This document shows positions 53,047 to 62,773 of a stretch of 64,000 nt of DNA, in pieces (within the stretch, counting starts at the first letter, position 1; the number at the start of each line of letters is the position of its first letter). The DNA is taken from positions 27,518-91,517 of the forward strand of contig JAWKVP010000015.1 of assembly GCA_041398005.1 (NCBI GenBank). Direction: 5' to 3'. The position numbers and the translations under genes are program-made. A model generated the notes under the pieces. It had not been told where the DNA came from. It saw only the letters and a program-made list of their open reading frames with translations, and ran no database searches. Origin of the DNA: JAGREO01 sp020446285 (lineage in GTDB: Bacteria; Pseudomonadota; Alphaproteobacteria; Geminicoccales; Geminicoccaceae).

Positions 53047-55766
53047 GTCCCGGGTTCCAGCGCGGAGAGGAAGCGCTCGCGCACGCGGCGCTGCTTGCCC
53101 TTGTGCATCACCTTCATGCCGAAGATGTCCTTGACATAGAACACGTCGACCACGCGCTCGCCATAGGTGCTGATATGCGCCGAATGGATGACGAGGCCCA
53201 GCTCCTTGAGCGCCTTGGACAGATCGAACAGCAGACCCGGCCGGTCGCGTCCGTTGACCTCGATGATGGTGTGGGTACGGCTCGCCTGATTGTCGAGCAG
53301 TACCTGCGGCGTGACCTGGAAGACCTCGGTGCGCGCGGGCAGGGAGCGGCGTCCGGACAGTTCCTTTTCGAGAGGTGTCTCGCCGGTCAATGCCCGTTCG
53401 ACATTGCGCCGTATACGCTGGAGCCTGCCGCTATCCTCGACCGCGGCGCGGCGTTCGGCATCCTGACAGCCGAGCATGTCGAGTGCCATGCCGTCGGTGG
53501 TGGTGAAGATGTGTGCGTCGACGATGCTGACGCCGGAAAGGGCGAGTGCGCCGGCCACCTTCATGAAGAGCCCCGGATGATCGGGGGTGTAGATGGTCAG
53601 TTCGGTCCGCGCGCGAAAACTGTCGACATGGAAGTCGATGGCAAGTTTCTGTTCCTTCTCCTCCGCACTTCGAATGGTGACGGCATGGCGCACCTGAGCG
53701 TCGGTGGTCATGCCGAGGAAGTAGCGAGGGTCATGGCGGGCCTCGTTCAGGGCGATGGCGTCCTCGTCCCACCCCTGTGCCAGAAGCCGTTCGCGCAGAA
53801 GCTCTCTCGCCCGCTCGACACGCTGCTGGCGCCGTCCCGACGGATCGCCGGAGGACATGGCGGCTTCGGCCTCGTGGTAGAGTTCGCGCAGGAGCTGGCC
53901 CTTCCAGCCGTTCCAGACATTGGGACCGACGGCGCGGATGTCGGCGACGGTCAGGATGAGCAGGAGCCGCAGCCGTTCGGGCGACTGCACGATGGCAACG
54001 AAATCCTGGATCGTCTTGGGGTCCTCGAGATCGCGCTTGAAGGCGTAGCCGCTCATGAACAGGTGGTGGCGGACGAGCCATTCGACCGTTTCGGTGGAGC
54101 TTTCCGACAGGCCGAGGCGCGGGCAGAGCCGTCGGGCGATGCGGGCGCCGATCTCGCTGTGATCGCCGCCGCGTCCCTTGCCGAGATCGTGCAGGAGCAC
54201 GGCGACATGGAGTTCGGTTCGAAGCTGCACCCGCGGAAGCAGGCGTGTCGCCAGCGGCACCTCGTCGGCAATCTCGCCCTTCTCGATCTGGTGCAGGATG
54301 GCGATCGCGCGGATCGTGTGTTCGTCGACGGTGAACACATGATAGAGATTGTGCTGCATGAGTGCGATGATCCGCCGGAAATCGGGGATGAAGCGGCCGA
54401 GCACACCGGATTCGTTCATGCGGGTGAGTGTGATCGCCGAGCCGCCGGGATCGCTCAGGATTTCTATGAAGAGGCGATTGGCTTCCCCGCTTTCACGCAG
54501 CGGCCGGTCGATGCGGCGAAGATTCTGCGCGATCGAGGTGAGCGCCAGCGGATGGATGTCGAGATTCCGCGCCTGTGCGAGTCGGAAAAGCTCGATCATG
54601 CGGATCGGTTCGTTCTCGAAGAGTGCGGGATCGGCCGGTGTCAGACGACCGCCGATGACCTCGAATCCGTCGATCAGCTGCCGGCCGAACCCGAATCGAC
54701 GAAGGCTGAAGCCAGGCCGGCGCTTGTACTGTTCCTCGAGCGCGGCGCAGAAGATGCGGGTGATCATGCCCACATCCCTCGCGACGAGATAGTAATGCTT
54801 CATGAAACGCTCGACACCGAGTGTTCGCGCCCGGTCGCGATAGCCCATGCGTTCGGCGATCTCCGGTTGCAGGTCGAAGGTCAGGCGTTCCTCCGCGCGG
54901 CCAGTGAGGTAGTGCAGCTGACAGCGCACGCCCCACAGGAAGCGCCGCGCGCGGCGGAAGGTCGACAGCGCCCTTGATGTGAGCAGGCCGTGCGCGACGA
55001 GATCGGCCGGATCGCCGATATCGTGCAGGAACCTGCCGATCCAGATCAGGGTCTGCAGGTCGCGCAGGCCGCCCTTGCCCTCCTTGATGTTGGGTTCGAG
55101 GTAATAGCGGCTGTCGCCGACCCGCTCGTGACGGGCATCGCGTTCGGCCAGCTTCGCGTCGATGAACGTCTTCTCGCGCCCTTCGACCAGTTCCTCGCGA
55201 TAGCGCTGCCGGAGGTCGTCGAACAGTCTCTGCGACCCCCAGACGAGACGGGCCTCGAGGAGCGAGGTCTCGACGGTCAGATCGTCGCGGGCGAACCTGA
55301 TGCAATCGTCGACCGAGCGCGTCGACTGTCCCACCTTGAGACCGAGATCCCAGAGCTTGTAGAGCAGGAACTCGTTCATCTGCTCGAGATGGGGCGTGAT
55401 CTTGTAGGGATAGAGAAAGAGAAGATCGATGTCGGAACCGGGCGCCAGTTCGCCGCGTCCGTATCCGCCGACGGCGACCAGGGAAAATTCCTCGCCGAGC
55501 GTCAGGTTCGAGATCCGGAAGATATGGCGTGTCGCGAACTCCATGGCGGAATGCAGCAGGGTATCCATGAGTACCGCACCGTTGCGATGGACGGCCGCCG
55601 CATCGCCATCATGCTCGAACTGCTCGCGGATCTGCGCCCTGCCCGAATCCAGGGCCTCGCGCATGCGCAGGAAGATCCCGTGCGCGCTGGCCTCGTCCGC
55701 CGCCGGCGGTCTCATGAGACCGGTGCGCAGGCCGTGCAGATCGGGTTTCCTTACCTCGCTTGCCAT
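53043..55766 (-). CDS. glnD: Bifunctional uridylyltransferase/uridylyl-removing enzyme GlnD
   Basis: The protein has 907 residues. The nucleotidyltransferase domain has AVGGYGRGELAPGSDIDLLF with the catalytic Asp pair; the HD domain has LLHDLGKGRGGDHSEIG; two ACT domains follow at the C-terminus (DHPGLFMKVAGALA and RPGLLFDLSKALKEL). GlnD modifies PII proteins in response to glutamine and so controls nitrogen assimilation. The ATG at 55766 is the natural start. Confidence 0.98.
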   Translation of the reverse strand: MASEVRKPDLHGLRTGLMRPPAADEASAHGIFLRMREALDSGRAQIREQFEHDGDAAAVHRNGAVLMDTLLHSAMEFATRHIFRISNLTLGEEFSLVAVGGYGRGELAPGSDIDLLFLYPYKITPHLEQMNEFLLYKLWDLGLKVGQSTRSVDDCIRFARDDLTVETSLLEARLVWGSQRLFDDLRQRYREELVEGREKTFIDAKLAERDARHERVGDSRYYLEPNIKEGKGGLRDLQTLIWIGRFLHDIGDPADLVAHGLLTSRALSTFRRARRFLWGVRCQLHYLTGRAEERLTFDLQPEIAERMGYRDRARTLGVERFMKHYYLVARDVGMITRIFCAALEEQYKRRPGFSLRRFGFGRQLIDGFEVIGGRLTPADPALFENEPIRMIELFRLAQARNLDIHPLALTSIAQNLRRIDRPLRESGEANRLFIEILSDPGGSAITLTRMNESGVLGRFIPDFRRIIALMQHNLYHVFTVDEHTIRAIAILHQIEKGEIADEVPLATRLLPRVQLRTELHVAVLLHDLGKGRGGDHSEIGARIARRLCPRLGLSESSTETVEWLVRHHLFMSGYAFKRDLEDPKTIQDFVAIVQSPERLRLLLILTVADIRAVGPNVWNGWKGQLLRELYHEAEAAMSSGDPSGRRQQRVERARELLRERLLAQGWDEDAIALNEARHDPRYFLGMTTDAQVRHAVTIRSAEEKEQKLAIDFHVDSFRARTELTIYTPDHPGLFMKVAGALALSGVSIVDAHIFTTTDGMALDMLGCQDAERRAAVEDSGRLQRIRRNVERALTGETPLEKELSGRRSLPARTEVFQVTPQVLLDNQASRTHTIIEVNGRDRPGLLFDLSKALKELGLVIHSAHISTYGERVVDVFYVKDIFGMKVMHKGKQRRVRERFLSALEPGT

Positions 55767-55914
55767 GCAATTCCCTCGTGCCAGCGACGATGCGACATCT
55801 TGCTCTCACTCCCTTGTGACAGCATAAGCTCGCGCCGGAGTTCGGAAAACCACGCCATGTTTTTCGAAATCATCTAGCCTCTTCATCGGTCCGGATGCAG
55901 GGAGGACAGGGTCC

Positions 55915-56133
55915 TTGTCGGATTTTATCGCCATGGGTGGTTATGGCGCATATGTGTGGGCGGCGTTCGGTTTCGCCGCTGTCTGCATGGTCGGCCTGTT
56001 GTGGCAGAGCTGGAGCGCTTCGAGAAGACGTGCCGCCGAACTCGAGGATCTTCGACGCAAGCTCCGGCCGCATGCCGCCAGGGCACGACGGCCCGAACCC
56101 CTTCGTCCCAGACGCGCGGAAAACGGGAGCTGA
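55915..56133 (+). CDS. ccmD: Haem exporter protein CcmD
   Basis: The protein has 72 residues and starts with TTG at 55915, a few bases after GGGAGGACAGGG. It has the CcmD pattern: GGYGAYVWAAFGFAAVCMVG, one membrane segment, then a basic tail (SASRRRAAELEDLRRKL). CcmD helps release haem-loaded CcmE from CcmABC. It is followed 3 bases later by ccmE. Confidence 0.9.
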   Translation: MSDFIAMGGYGAYVWAAFGFAAVCMVGLLWQSWSASRRRAAELEDLRRKLRPHAARARRPEPLRPRRAENGS

Positions 56134-56136
56134 ACC

Positions 56137-56619
56137 ATGCGATTCCGCAAGAAACAGCGCCTCATGCTGGTCATGGTCGCCATCCTTCTCCTCGGGGGTG
56201 CCACCGCTCTCGTGCTGACCGCGCTCGACGACACCATCGCCTTCTTCGTTTCACCGAGCAAGCTTCAGGCCATGGAAATCGACGAGGGCAAGCGTCTGCG
56301 CATCGGCGGTCTCGTCGTCGATGGCAGCGTCGAACAGCAGACCGACGGATCCGTCCGCTTCGCGCTCTCCGACGTCAATCACGAGGTTGGCGTGACCTAT
56401 GCGGGTGTCCTTCCCGATCTCTTTCGCGAGGGGCAGGGGATCGTCGCCCAGGGATACATGCGTCGCGACGGCGTCTTCGTGGCCGACGAGGTCCTCGCCA
56501 AGCATGACGAGAACTACATGCCACGGGAACTGGCCGACGAGCTCAAGGAACAGGGCTACTGGAAACATGCCGGAGACGGTGACGAGCCGGCCGCGAAAAC
56601 GGGGGAGGTGGTGAAGTGA
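56137..56619 (+). CDS. ccmE: Cytochrome c maturation haem chaperone CcmE
   Basis: The protein has 160 residues. One membrane anchor (LMLVMVAILLLGGATALVL) is followed by a periplasmic OB-fold domain ending in VLAKHDENYMP, which contains the haem-binding His123 and Tyr127. CcmE carries haem to the CcmFH lyase. It overlaps ccmF by 4 bases. Confidence 0.97.
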   Translation: MRFRKKQRLMLVMVAILLLGGATALVLTALDDTIAFFVSPSKLQAMEIDEGKRLRIGGLVVDGSVEQQTDGSVRFALSDVNHEVGVTYAGVLPDLFREGQGIVAQGYMRRDGVFVADEVLAKHDENYMPRELADELKEQGYWKHAGDGDEPAAKTGEVVK

Positions 56620-58601
56620 TCGCCGAACTCGGCCATCTGGCACTCGTCCTAGCCTTCGTGCTGGCACTCGTTCAGGCAATCCTGCCGATGATCGGTGCGT
56701 CGAGGCGCGATCCCTTCCTCATGAGCACCGGCTCGACCGCCGCCATCGGCCAGTTCGTGTTCATATCGCTGGCCTTCGCCGCTCTCATCCACGGTTATGT
56801 CGTTTCCGATTTCTCCATCGAGAACGTCTTTCTCAACAGCCACTCGACCAAGCCGCTGCTCTACAAGATCAGCGGCGCATGGGGCAATCACGAGGGATCG
56901 CTGGTTCTCTGGGTGCTCATCCTCGCACTCTTCGGCGCGGCGGTGGCGGTCTTCGGCCGCAACCTCCCTACTCCCTTCAAGGCGCGCACGCTGGCGGTAC
57001 AGGGGATCATCGGGCTCGGCTTCCTCGCCTTCATGCTGCTGACATCGAACCCCTTCATCCGTCTCGACCCGGCACCGCTCGACGGTCGCGGACTCAATCC
57101 GATCCTGCAGGATCCGGGCCTCGCAATGCACCCGCCGATGCTCTATCTGGGCTATGTCGGGTTTTCCACCACCTTCTCCTTCGCCATGGCCGCCCTCATC
57201 GAGGGGCGGGTGGATGCGACATGGGCGCGGTGGGCGCGGCCGTGGACGCTGGCGGCCTGGATATCGCTGACCTTCGGCATCGCGCTCGGCTCCTGGTGGG
57301 CCTATTACGAACTCGGCTGGGGGGGCTGGTGGTTCTGGGATCCGGTGGAGAATGCGTCCTTCATGCCATGGCTCGCCGGCACGGCACTCCTGCATTCGGC
57401 GATCGTCGTCGAGAAGCGGGAAACGCTGAAGAGCTGGACGATCCTTTTGGCCATACTCACCTTTTCCCTGTCCCTGCTCGGCACGTTCCTCGTGCGTTCG
57501 GGCGTGCTCACATCGGTGCATGCCTTTGCCACCGATCCGGCGCGCGGTGTCTTCATCCTCGCCTTGCTGGTGGTCGCCATCGGCGGGTCGCTGGCGCTCT
57601 ATTCGTGGCGTGCGCCATCGATGCAGGGGGGAGGCCTGTTCGCCCCGATCAGCCGGGAATCGGCGCTTCTCCTCAATAACCTGCTGCTGGCCACCGCCAC
57701 CGCCACCGTCCTGCTCGGCACGCTCTATCCGCTCTTTCTCGATGCGCTGGCGGGTCCGAAGATCTCCGTCGGCCCGCCCTTCTTCAATGCCACCTTCGTT
57801 CCGCTGATGGTGCCGCTGCTGGTGGCCGTGCCCATCGGCAGCATGCTCGCATGGAAGCGGGGCGACCTGCGTGGTGTGGTGGCGCGATTGAGCGCGGCGG
57901 GACTGGCGGCGGTACTCGTCGCCGTTCTCTGCAGTCTCTACGTCGACTGGACGGGAACGGCTGCCGCACTCGGCTTCGCGCTCGCCGCATGGCTCGTGGC
58001 CGGCTCGCTCAACGATCTCGCTTTCCGCATCGGCCTGTTCCGGATAGGTTTCGCCCGCAGCCTCGAGCGGCTCGCGGGTCTGCCGGGATCCGCCTGGGGG
58101 GTGATCGTCGCCCATGCCGGTCTTGGAATCCTCGTCGCCGGAATTACCGCATCGAGCGCCGGGCAAAGCGAGCGCATCCTCACCATGAAGGCCGGCGATG
58201 AGACGGACATAGCCGGCTACACCGTGCGCTTCGAGGGGGTGACGAATGCCGACGGGCCGAACTACGAAGCGCGGCGTGGAACATTCGTCGCCAGTCTCGA
58301 TGGCGAGGTGGTGGCCAGACTGCATTCCGAAAAGCGCTTCTTTCCGGTCGAGGGCCGCCCGACCACGGAAGCCGGGATCGACACGACCCTCTGGCGCGAT
58401 CTCTATTTCGTCCTGGGCGACGAGGCCGGACCGGGATTGTTCACCGTCCGCCTCTATCACAATCCGCTGGTCATCTGGATCTGGGGGGGTACTGTCATCA
58501 TGGGACTTGGCGGGTTCTGCTCGCTCGTCGACAGGCGCTTTCGCATCGGTGTTCCCAGAATGGCGCAATCGCACGCCGTCGCCGCCGGGGTTCGGGCATG
58601 A
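56616..58601 (+). CDS. ccmF: Cytochrome c haem lyase subunit CcmF
   Basis: The protein has 661 residues with about 15 membrane segments. It has the haem-handling WWFWDPVENASFMPWL motif in the middle and the LSNPFI-type and GNHEGS signatures earlier. CcmF attaches haem to apocytochrome c in the periplasm with CcmH. It overlaps ccmG by 4 bases. The ccmABC and ccmI genes are not in the window. Confidence 0.97.
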   Translation: MIAELGHLALVLAFVLALVQAILPMIGASRRDPFLMSTGSTAAIGQFVFISLAFAALIHGYVVSDFSIENVFLNSHSTKPLLYKISGAWGNHEGSLVLWVLILALFGAAVAVFGRNLPTPFKARTLAVQGIIGLGFLAFMLLTSNPFIRLDPAPLDGRGLNPILQDPGLAMHPPMLYLGYVGFSTTFSFAMAALIEGRVDATWARWARPWTLAAWISLTFGIALGSWWAYYELGWGGWWFWDPVENASFMPWLAGTALLHSAIVVEKRETLKSWTILLAILTFSLSLLGTFLVRSGVLTSVHAFATDPARGVFILALLVVAIGGSLALYSWRAPSMQGGGLFAPISRESALLLNNLLLATATATVLLGTLYPLFLDALAGPKISVGPPFFNATFVPLMVPLLVAVPIGSMLAWKRGDLRGVVARLSAAGLAAVLVAVLCSLYVDWTGTAAALGFALAAWLVAGSLNDLAFRIGLFRIGFARSLERLAGLPGSAWGVIVAHAGLGILVAGITASSAGQSERILTMKAGDETDIAGYTVRFEGVTNADGPNYEARRGTFVASLDGEVVARLHSEKRFFPVEGRPTTEAGIDTTLWRDLYFVLGDEAGPGLFTVRLYHNPLVIWIWGGTVIMGLGGFCSLVDRRFRIGVPRMAQSHAVAAGVRA

Positions 58602-59140
58602 ACCGCCGCTGGCTTTTCCTTCTGCCGGTTCTTGCCTTTGCCGGGATTGTGGTCTTTCTCGGCATCGGCCTCACGCATGATCCCTCGAAACTGCCATCCG
58701 CATTGCTGGACAAGCCGGTGCCGCGGTTCGAACTTCCGGGTCTTGATGGCGCGGGTCTCGACGGTGAAGGTCTGTCGAGTGCCGATCTCGCCGACGGCGA
58801 ACCGGTGCTGGTCAACATATTCGCATCCTGGTGCGTGCCCTGCCGCGTCGAACATCCCTACATCAATGCGCTGGCCGAGGAGGGAATCCGCGTGGTCGGC
58901 ATCAACTACAAGGACAAGCCGGAGGATGCGCGGGCGTGGCTCGCCGGACTGGGCAACCCCTACACGCTCATAGGTTCCGACAGGGATGGACGCGCCGGTA
59001 TCGAATGGGGGGTCTACGGCGTGCCGGAGACGTTCGTGATCGATGGCAGCGGAACCATACGCTACAAGCATGTGGGACCCGTTCAGGAACGCGACCTGCG
59101 AAACGCCATCCGCCCCGTTCTCGAGGAGATCGGCCGATGA
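58598..59140 (+). CDS. ccmG: Thiol:disulfide interchange protein CcmG/DsbE
   Basis: The protein has 180 residues. An N-terminal membrane anchor (LFLLPVLAFAGIVVFLGI) precedes a thioredoxin-like domain with the redox pair C79-V-P-C82 in FASWCVPCRVEHP, and the cis-Pro region YGVPETFVID. CcmG reduces apocytochrome c or CcmH. It overlaps ccmF and ccmH by 4 bases each. Confidence 0.97.
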   Translation: MNRRWLFLLPVLAFAGIVVFLGIGLTHDPSKLPSALLDKPVPRFELPGLDGAGLDGEGLSSADLADGEPVLVNIFASWCVPCRVEHPYINALAEEGIRVVGINYKDKPEDARAWLAGLGNPYTLIGSDRDGRAGIEWGVYGVPETFVIDGSGTIRYKHVGPVQERDLRNAIRPVLEEIGR

Positions 59141-59601
59141 GAGCCATTGTCGCCCTGATCGTCATGCTGCTGGCCGCAGTACCGTCTCTGGCGGGCGTCA
59201 CCCCCGACGAGATTCTCGACGATCCGGCGCTTGAGGAACGGGCACGTTCGCTGGGCAGGGAACTGCGCTGCCTCGTCTGCCAGAACCAGTCGATCGACGA
59301 TTCGGATGCGGATCTGGCGCGCGATCTGCGAATTCTCGTGCGCGAAAGGCTGGAATCCGGGGACAGCGACCAGCAGGTTCGCGATTATCTCGTCGCCCGC
59401 TATGGCGAATTCGTCCTTCTCAAGCCGCCGGTTCAGGCGAGCACATGGCTGCTTTGGGCCGGACCGTTCGCTCTTCTTCTCGCCGGTGCCGTGGGTGTCG
59501 GCACGTTCATGCGGCGTCATCCCGTGGGCATGACCGAGCCGTCTCCATTGAGCAACGACGAACGTGCAAGATTGCAACAGCTGGATATCGACAAGGCTTA
59601 A
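59137..59601 (+). CDS. ccmH: Cytochrome c-type biogenesis protein CcmH
   Basis: The protein has 154 residues. A signal peptide is followed by the L-R-C-x-x-C motif (C45 and C48, LRCLVCQNQSIDDSDADLARDLR; key part LRCLVCQ), and a membrane segment near residue 105 (WLLWAGPFALLLAGAVG). CcmH keeps the apocytochrome CxxCH thiols reduced. It is last in the ccmDEFGH run. The TPR partner CcmI is not found downstream. Confidence 0.95.
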   Translation: MRAIVALIVMLLAAVPSLAGVTPDEILDDPALEERARSLGRELRCLVCQNQSIDDSDADLARDLRILVRERLESGDSDQQVRDYLVARYGEFVLLKPPVQASTWLLWAGPFALLLAGAVGVGTFMRRHPVGMTEPSPLSNDERARLQQLDIDKA

Positions 59602-59678
59602 TCAATTCGAAACCTTGTGGTGATAACAAAATGACGTGTTAGCCGTGTGGTTGTAGATCAACTGGTGGGCGAACAGTC

Positions 59679-60452
59679 ATGTCCTTTCCAGCGTCTCTCA
59701 GGCGACAGCTCGCGGCCTGGGCGATCGACCTGCTGTTTTTTTCGACGGTATTGAGTGGTCTTGCCCAGTTCGCCGATTCCTGGCTTTTCGCCTTTCACTG
59801 GGTCTGGTTCGTCGCTTTCTACCTGATACGCCGTTTCAGCGCGGCGGTCGCGACCACTCCGGGGCTCTCGGCCCTGTCGATCGACATGCATGACCGCGTG
59901 CCGGCAGTGATCGCCCGCAACGAGGACCTGTTCTCCGTCGTCCTGCCGCTGGGCATGTTGTGCACGGGCTGTTTCATCCTGACGCGCGGCGGTGGCGGTC
60001 CGGTGCCGCCGGTTCTGGGCATGGCGGGTGATCCGGCGGCGCAATCGCTGGTGGGGCTCTTTCTGGTCGTCTGCGCGGTAGCGCTGCTGCGTCAGCTCAC
60101 GCTGGCGAAACTGCTCGCCGGCTGCTTCTTCGTCCTGACCGTCCTTTCCGTCTGGGCGAGCCTGCCCCTGCTCGACGCCTATATCGCCGACATGCTGGTT
60201 TCCAATCGTGTCTCCGGCGGGTTCATCGCCCGGCCCGAGGATGTGGAGATGCTGCAACTCCTGTTCCGCATCTTCCTTTTCGGCCTGCCTCTCCTCTCGC
60301 TCGCCATTCTGTTCACGCCGCCGGCACGCGACCGTGAGCTGGCCGAGAGTGCTGAAACCGAGCCGGCCCCTCCCGCAATGCCGACGCCGTTTCACGAGAT
60401 TCCGACCGACCGTCCGACCTGTCACGACCTGCCGCGCCGCGCTCACGGCTGA
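59679..60452 (+). CDS. RDD-like membrane protein
   Basis: The protein has 257 residues. The first segment LRRQLAAWAIDLLFFSTVL and the following WVWFVAFYLIRRFSAAVATTPG match the start of RDD-domain proteins (Arg, Asp, Asp), and TPGLSALSIDM fits their second motif. Four or five membrane segments follow. The function is unknown, possibly transport or stress adaptation. It lies downstream of ccmH with a 77-base gap. Confidence 0.7.
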   Translation: MSFPASLRRQLAAWAIDLLFFSTVLSGLAQFADSWLFAFHWVWFVAFYLIRRFSAAVATTPGLSALSIDMHDRVPAVIARNEDLFSVVLPLGMLCTGCFILTRGGGGPVPPVLGMAGDPAAQSLVGLFLVVCAVALLRQLTLAKLLAGCFFVLTVLSVWASLPLLDAYIADMLVSNRVSGGFIARPEDVEMLQLLFRIFLFGLPLLSLAILFTPPARDRELAESAETEPAPPAMPTPFHEIPTDRPTCHDLPRRAHG

Positions 60453-60589
60453 CAGTGCTCTGTCGCTGCACACAGGCGGGTTGGCAATGGCATAGCACTC
60501 GCCGCAAGCGTCGCGTGACGGTCGATAGCCTGATAGGAAGGCAGCGGGGGCCGCTCCGGTTGCCGGCCCGCAGAAGAAAGAGCCGAAGG

Positions 60590-61195
60590 ATGGGGCGGAT
60601 CGTACTGGCGTCTGCGAGCCGGGCGCGTGCATCGATGCTCGAGGCGGCCGGCGTCGCCGTCGATCGCATGCCGGCCGCGATCGACGAACACGCCATCCGC
60701 GAGGCTCTTCTTGCCGAATCCGTGGATGCGGTCGAGGGTGCGACGATACTTGCCGAGATGAAAGGGAAGGCGGTTCTCCAGCGTCTGGCGGACGGCGGTG
60801 CGATCGTCCTTGCCTGTGACCAGCTGCTCGTCACCGAGGACGGGCGCTGGCTGGACAAACCGGGCGATGTCGACCATGCGCGGGCGCAGCTTCTCGACCT
60901 TTCCGGCCATGTTCACAGCCTCGTCTCGTCGGTGGTCGGTTTCAGGGGAGGCGAACGGATCTGGCATCACGTTGACGAGGCCCGCCTGTGGATGCGACCG
61001 CTGAGCGAAGCGTTCATCGACGGCTATCTGAACGATGCCGGCGATTCCGTGCTGCAATCCGTCGGCTGCTACCATCTCGAGGGGCGGGGCGCCCAGCTCA
61101 TGACACGGATCGAGGGGGATTTCTTCACGATCCTGGGCATGCCGCTCCTGCCGGTCCTGGAGTTCCTGCGCGATCAGGGAATTCTCGCAAGATGA
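60590..61195 (+). CDS. maf: Maf-family nucleotide pyrophosphatase
   Basis: The protein has 201 residues from the ATG at 60590. The frame is open further upstream but that part is low-complexity. IVLASASRARASMLEAAGV at the start and LACDQLLVTEDGRWLDKP with the catalytic Asp match Maf. Maf proteins hydrolyse non-canonical or modified nucleoside triphosphates. The stop overlaps the coaE start by 4 bases. In relatives aroE often lies between the two; it is absent here. Confidence 0.93.
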   Translation: MGRIVLASASRARASMLEAAGVAVDRMPAAIDEHAIREALLAESVDAVEGATILAEMKGKAVLQRLADGGAIVLACDQLLVTEDGRWLDKPGDVDHARAQLLDLSGHVHSLVSSVVGFRGGERIWHHVDEARLWMRPLSEAFIDGYLNDAGDSVLQSVGCYHLEGRGAQLMTRIEGDFFTILGMPLLPVLEFLRDQGILAR

Positions 61196-61824
61196 CGCTC
61201 GTGATCGGGCTTACCGGCGGGATCGCGATGGGCAAGAGCCATGCGGCCGGCCTGTTCCGCCGTTTCGGGTTGCCGGTATTCGATGCGGATGCCGCCGTCC
61301 ATGCACTCTTCCGCCCGCCTTCGAAACTGCCGCTGCAAATCGAACGGCGATTTCCGGGTGTGCTTGACACCGATGGCGGTGTCGACAGGCGCAGGCTCGG
61401 CGCGGCGGTATTCGAGAATGCGGCGGCGCTGCGTGATCTGGAAGGCATCGTCCATCCGGCCGTTTTCGAAAGCCAGCTCGCGTTCATGCGGACAGCGGCG
61501 CGTATAGGTGTTGCCGCGGTCGTGCTCGACATTCCGCTTCTCTTCGAGAATGGCGGCGAGCGGCGCTGCGATCTCGTGATCGTCGTGGAAGCCAATCCGT
61601 GGCTGCAAAGGCAAAGGGCGATGGCTCGCTCGGGGATGACAGCATCCAGGCTCGATGCCATTATGGCAAAGCAGATGCCGGCGCCCGAGAAGCGGCGCAG
61701 GGCGGATTTCGTCTTGCATTCGGGTTACGATCGCGGAGCCAGCGTTGCGGCGATCCGCGACCTTCTCCGCCGGATCGACGGCTGGCCGGAGCGGGCCTGG
61801 CCGGACCGGTGGCTGCACCGCTGA
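61192..61824 (+). CDS. coaE: Dephospho-CoA kinase
   Basis: The protein has 210 residues. The P-loop is GLTGGIAMGKSHAA, where most relatives have GSGKS in the last part; the essential GKS is intact. VFDADAAVHALF and VVLDIPLLFENGGE follow as in the family. The enzyme performs the last step of coenzyme A synthesis. The start overlaps the maf stop. Confidence 0.95.
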   Translation: MTLVIGLTGGIAMGKSHAAGLFRRFGLPVFDADAAVHALFRPPSKLPLQIERRFPGVLDTDGGVDRRRLGAAVFENAAALRDLEGIVHPAVFESQLAFMRTAARIGVAAVVLDIPLLFENGGERRCDLVIVVEANPWLQRQRAMARSGMTASRLDAIMAKQMPAPEKRRRADFVLHSGYDRGASVAAIRDLLRRIDGWPERAWPDRWLHR

Positions 61825-61871
61825 ACATCGTCGTCGCGTGACGGAGCACGACCTCCTGACAGGATCGATAC

Positions 61872-62543
61872 ATGCGCGAGATCATTCTCGATACGGAAAC
61901 CACAGGTCTCAATCCGGATGACGGCGACCGTATCGTCGAAATCGGGGCCGTCGAGGTAGAACATCTGATTCCCACCGGCCGCACCTATCACCAGTATATC
62001 AATCCCGAGCGCGACATGCCGGACGAAGCGTTCCGCGTACACGGGCTGAGCGGGGAATTCCTCGCCGACAAGCCTGTATTCGCCGCGATCGTCGATGCCT
62101 TCACCGGTTTCGTCGGCGATGCACCGCTGGTCATCCACAATGCGCGCTTCGACATGCGTTTTCTGAACGCGGAGCTCAAATGGTCCGGGCGCACCGGTAT
62201 TCCCTTCGAGCGTTCCATCGACACATTGCTGCTGGCACAGCAGAAATTCCCGGGCGCCGGCAACTCCCTTGATGCGCTCTGCAAGCGCTTCGGTATCGAC
62301 GGATCGAGACGGGTCCTGCATGGCGCGTTGCTCGACTGCGAACTTCTTGCCGAGGTCTATCTGCATCTGCGCGGTGGCCGCCAGACCGGCCTCGATCTCG
62401 CCGCTTCAACCATCGAAGTGGTCAGCACAACGGTTGCGCGGCGTCAGCAACGACCCGTGCGACGCTTCGCGCCGAGCGAGGCGGAACGCGCCGCCCATGC
62501 GGCTTTCATCGACAAGATGAAGGCCCCGCTCTGGAACGACTGA
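61872..62543 (+). CDS. dnaQ: DNA polymerase III epsilon subunit
   Basis: The protein has 223 residues. The exonuclease motifs are DTETTGLNPDDGDRIVEIGAVE (Exo I), the Exo II region LVIHNARFDMRFLN and Exo III HGALLDCELLAEVYL, giving the DEDDh set. DnaQ proofreads replication. It starts 47 bases after coaE, and a tRNA gene follows. Confidence 0.96.
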   Translation: MREIILDTETTGLNPDDGDRIVEIGAVEVEHLIPTGRTYHQYINPERDMPDEAFRVHGLSGEFLADKPVFAAIVDAFTGFVGDAPLVIHNARFDMRFLNAELKWSGRTGIPFERSIDTLLLAQQKFPGAGNSLDALCKRFGIDGSRRVLHGALLDCELLAEVYLHLRGGRQTGLDLAASTIEVVSTTVARRQQRPVRRFAPSEAERAAHAAFIDKMKAPLWND

Positions 62544-62620
62544 ACGCCGGCGGAAGCGACCGCCACGACCGTTCCGCACGGCTTGACCACACCCCGCCGA
62601 AAGCGTAGATCGCCTCTCAT

Positions 62621-62707
62621 GCCTCTGTGGTGGAATTGGTAGACACGACAGACTCAAAATCTGTTGCCCGCAAGGGCGTGCTGGTTCGAGTCCGGCCAGG
62701 GGCACCA
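62621..62707 (+). tRNA. tRNA-Leu (anticodon CAA)
   Basis: The 87-base sequence folds as a class II tRNA. The acceptor arms are GCCTCTG (62621-62627) and CAGGGGC (62697-62703) with encoded CCA, the anticodon loop is CTCAAAA with CAA at the middle, and GGTTCGAGTCC gives the T-arm. A variable arm (TGCCCGCAAGGGCGT) confirms Leu/Ser type, and CAA fixes leucine. Confidence 0.95.
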
Positions 62708-62773
62708 TCTCTTCATCGCCGTTCGAGATCGTCTCGGTGATGCTTTCCTTCCTTCTCGATCTTCCGCCGGTGT

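Noticed and set aside
53103..54977. A 624-codon plus-strand frame
   Set aside because: It is antisense to glnD, which has all its expected domains.
56649..58574. A 641-codon minus-strand frame
   Set aside because: It is antisense to ccmF, is highly charged (Arg, Glu, His) and has no family match.
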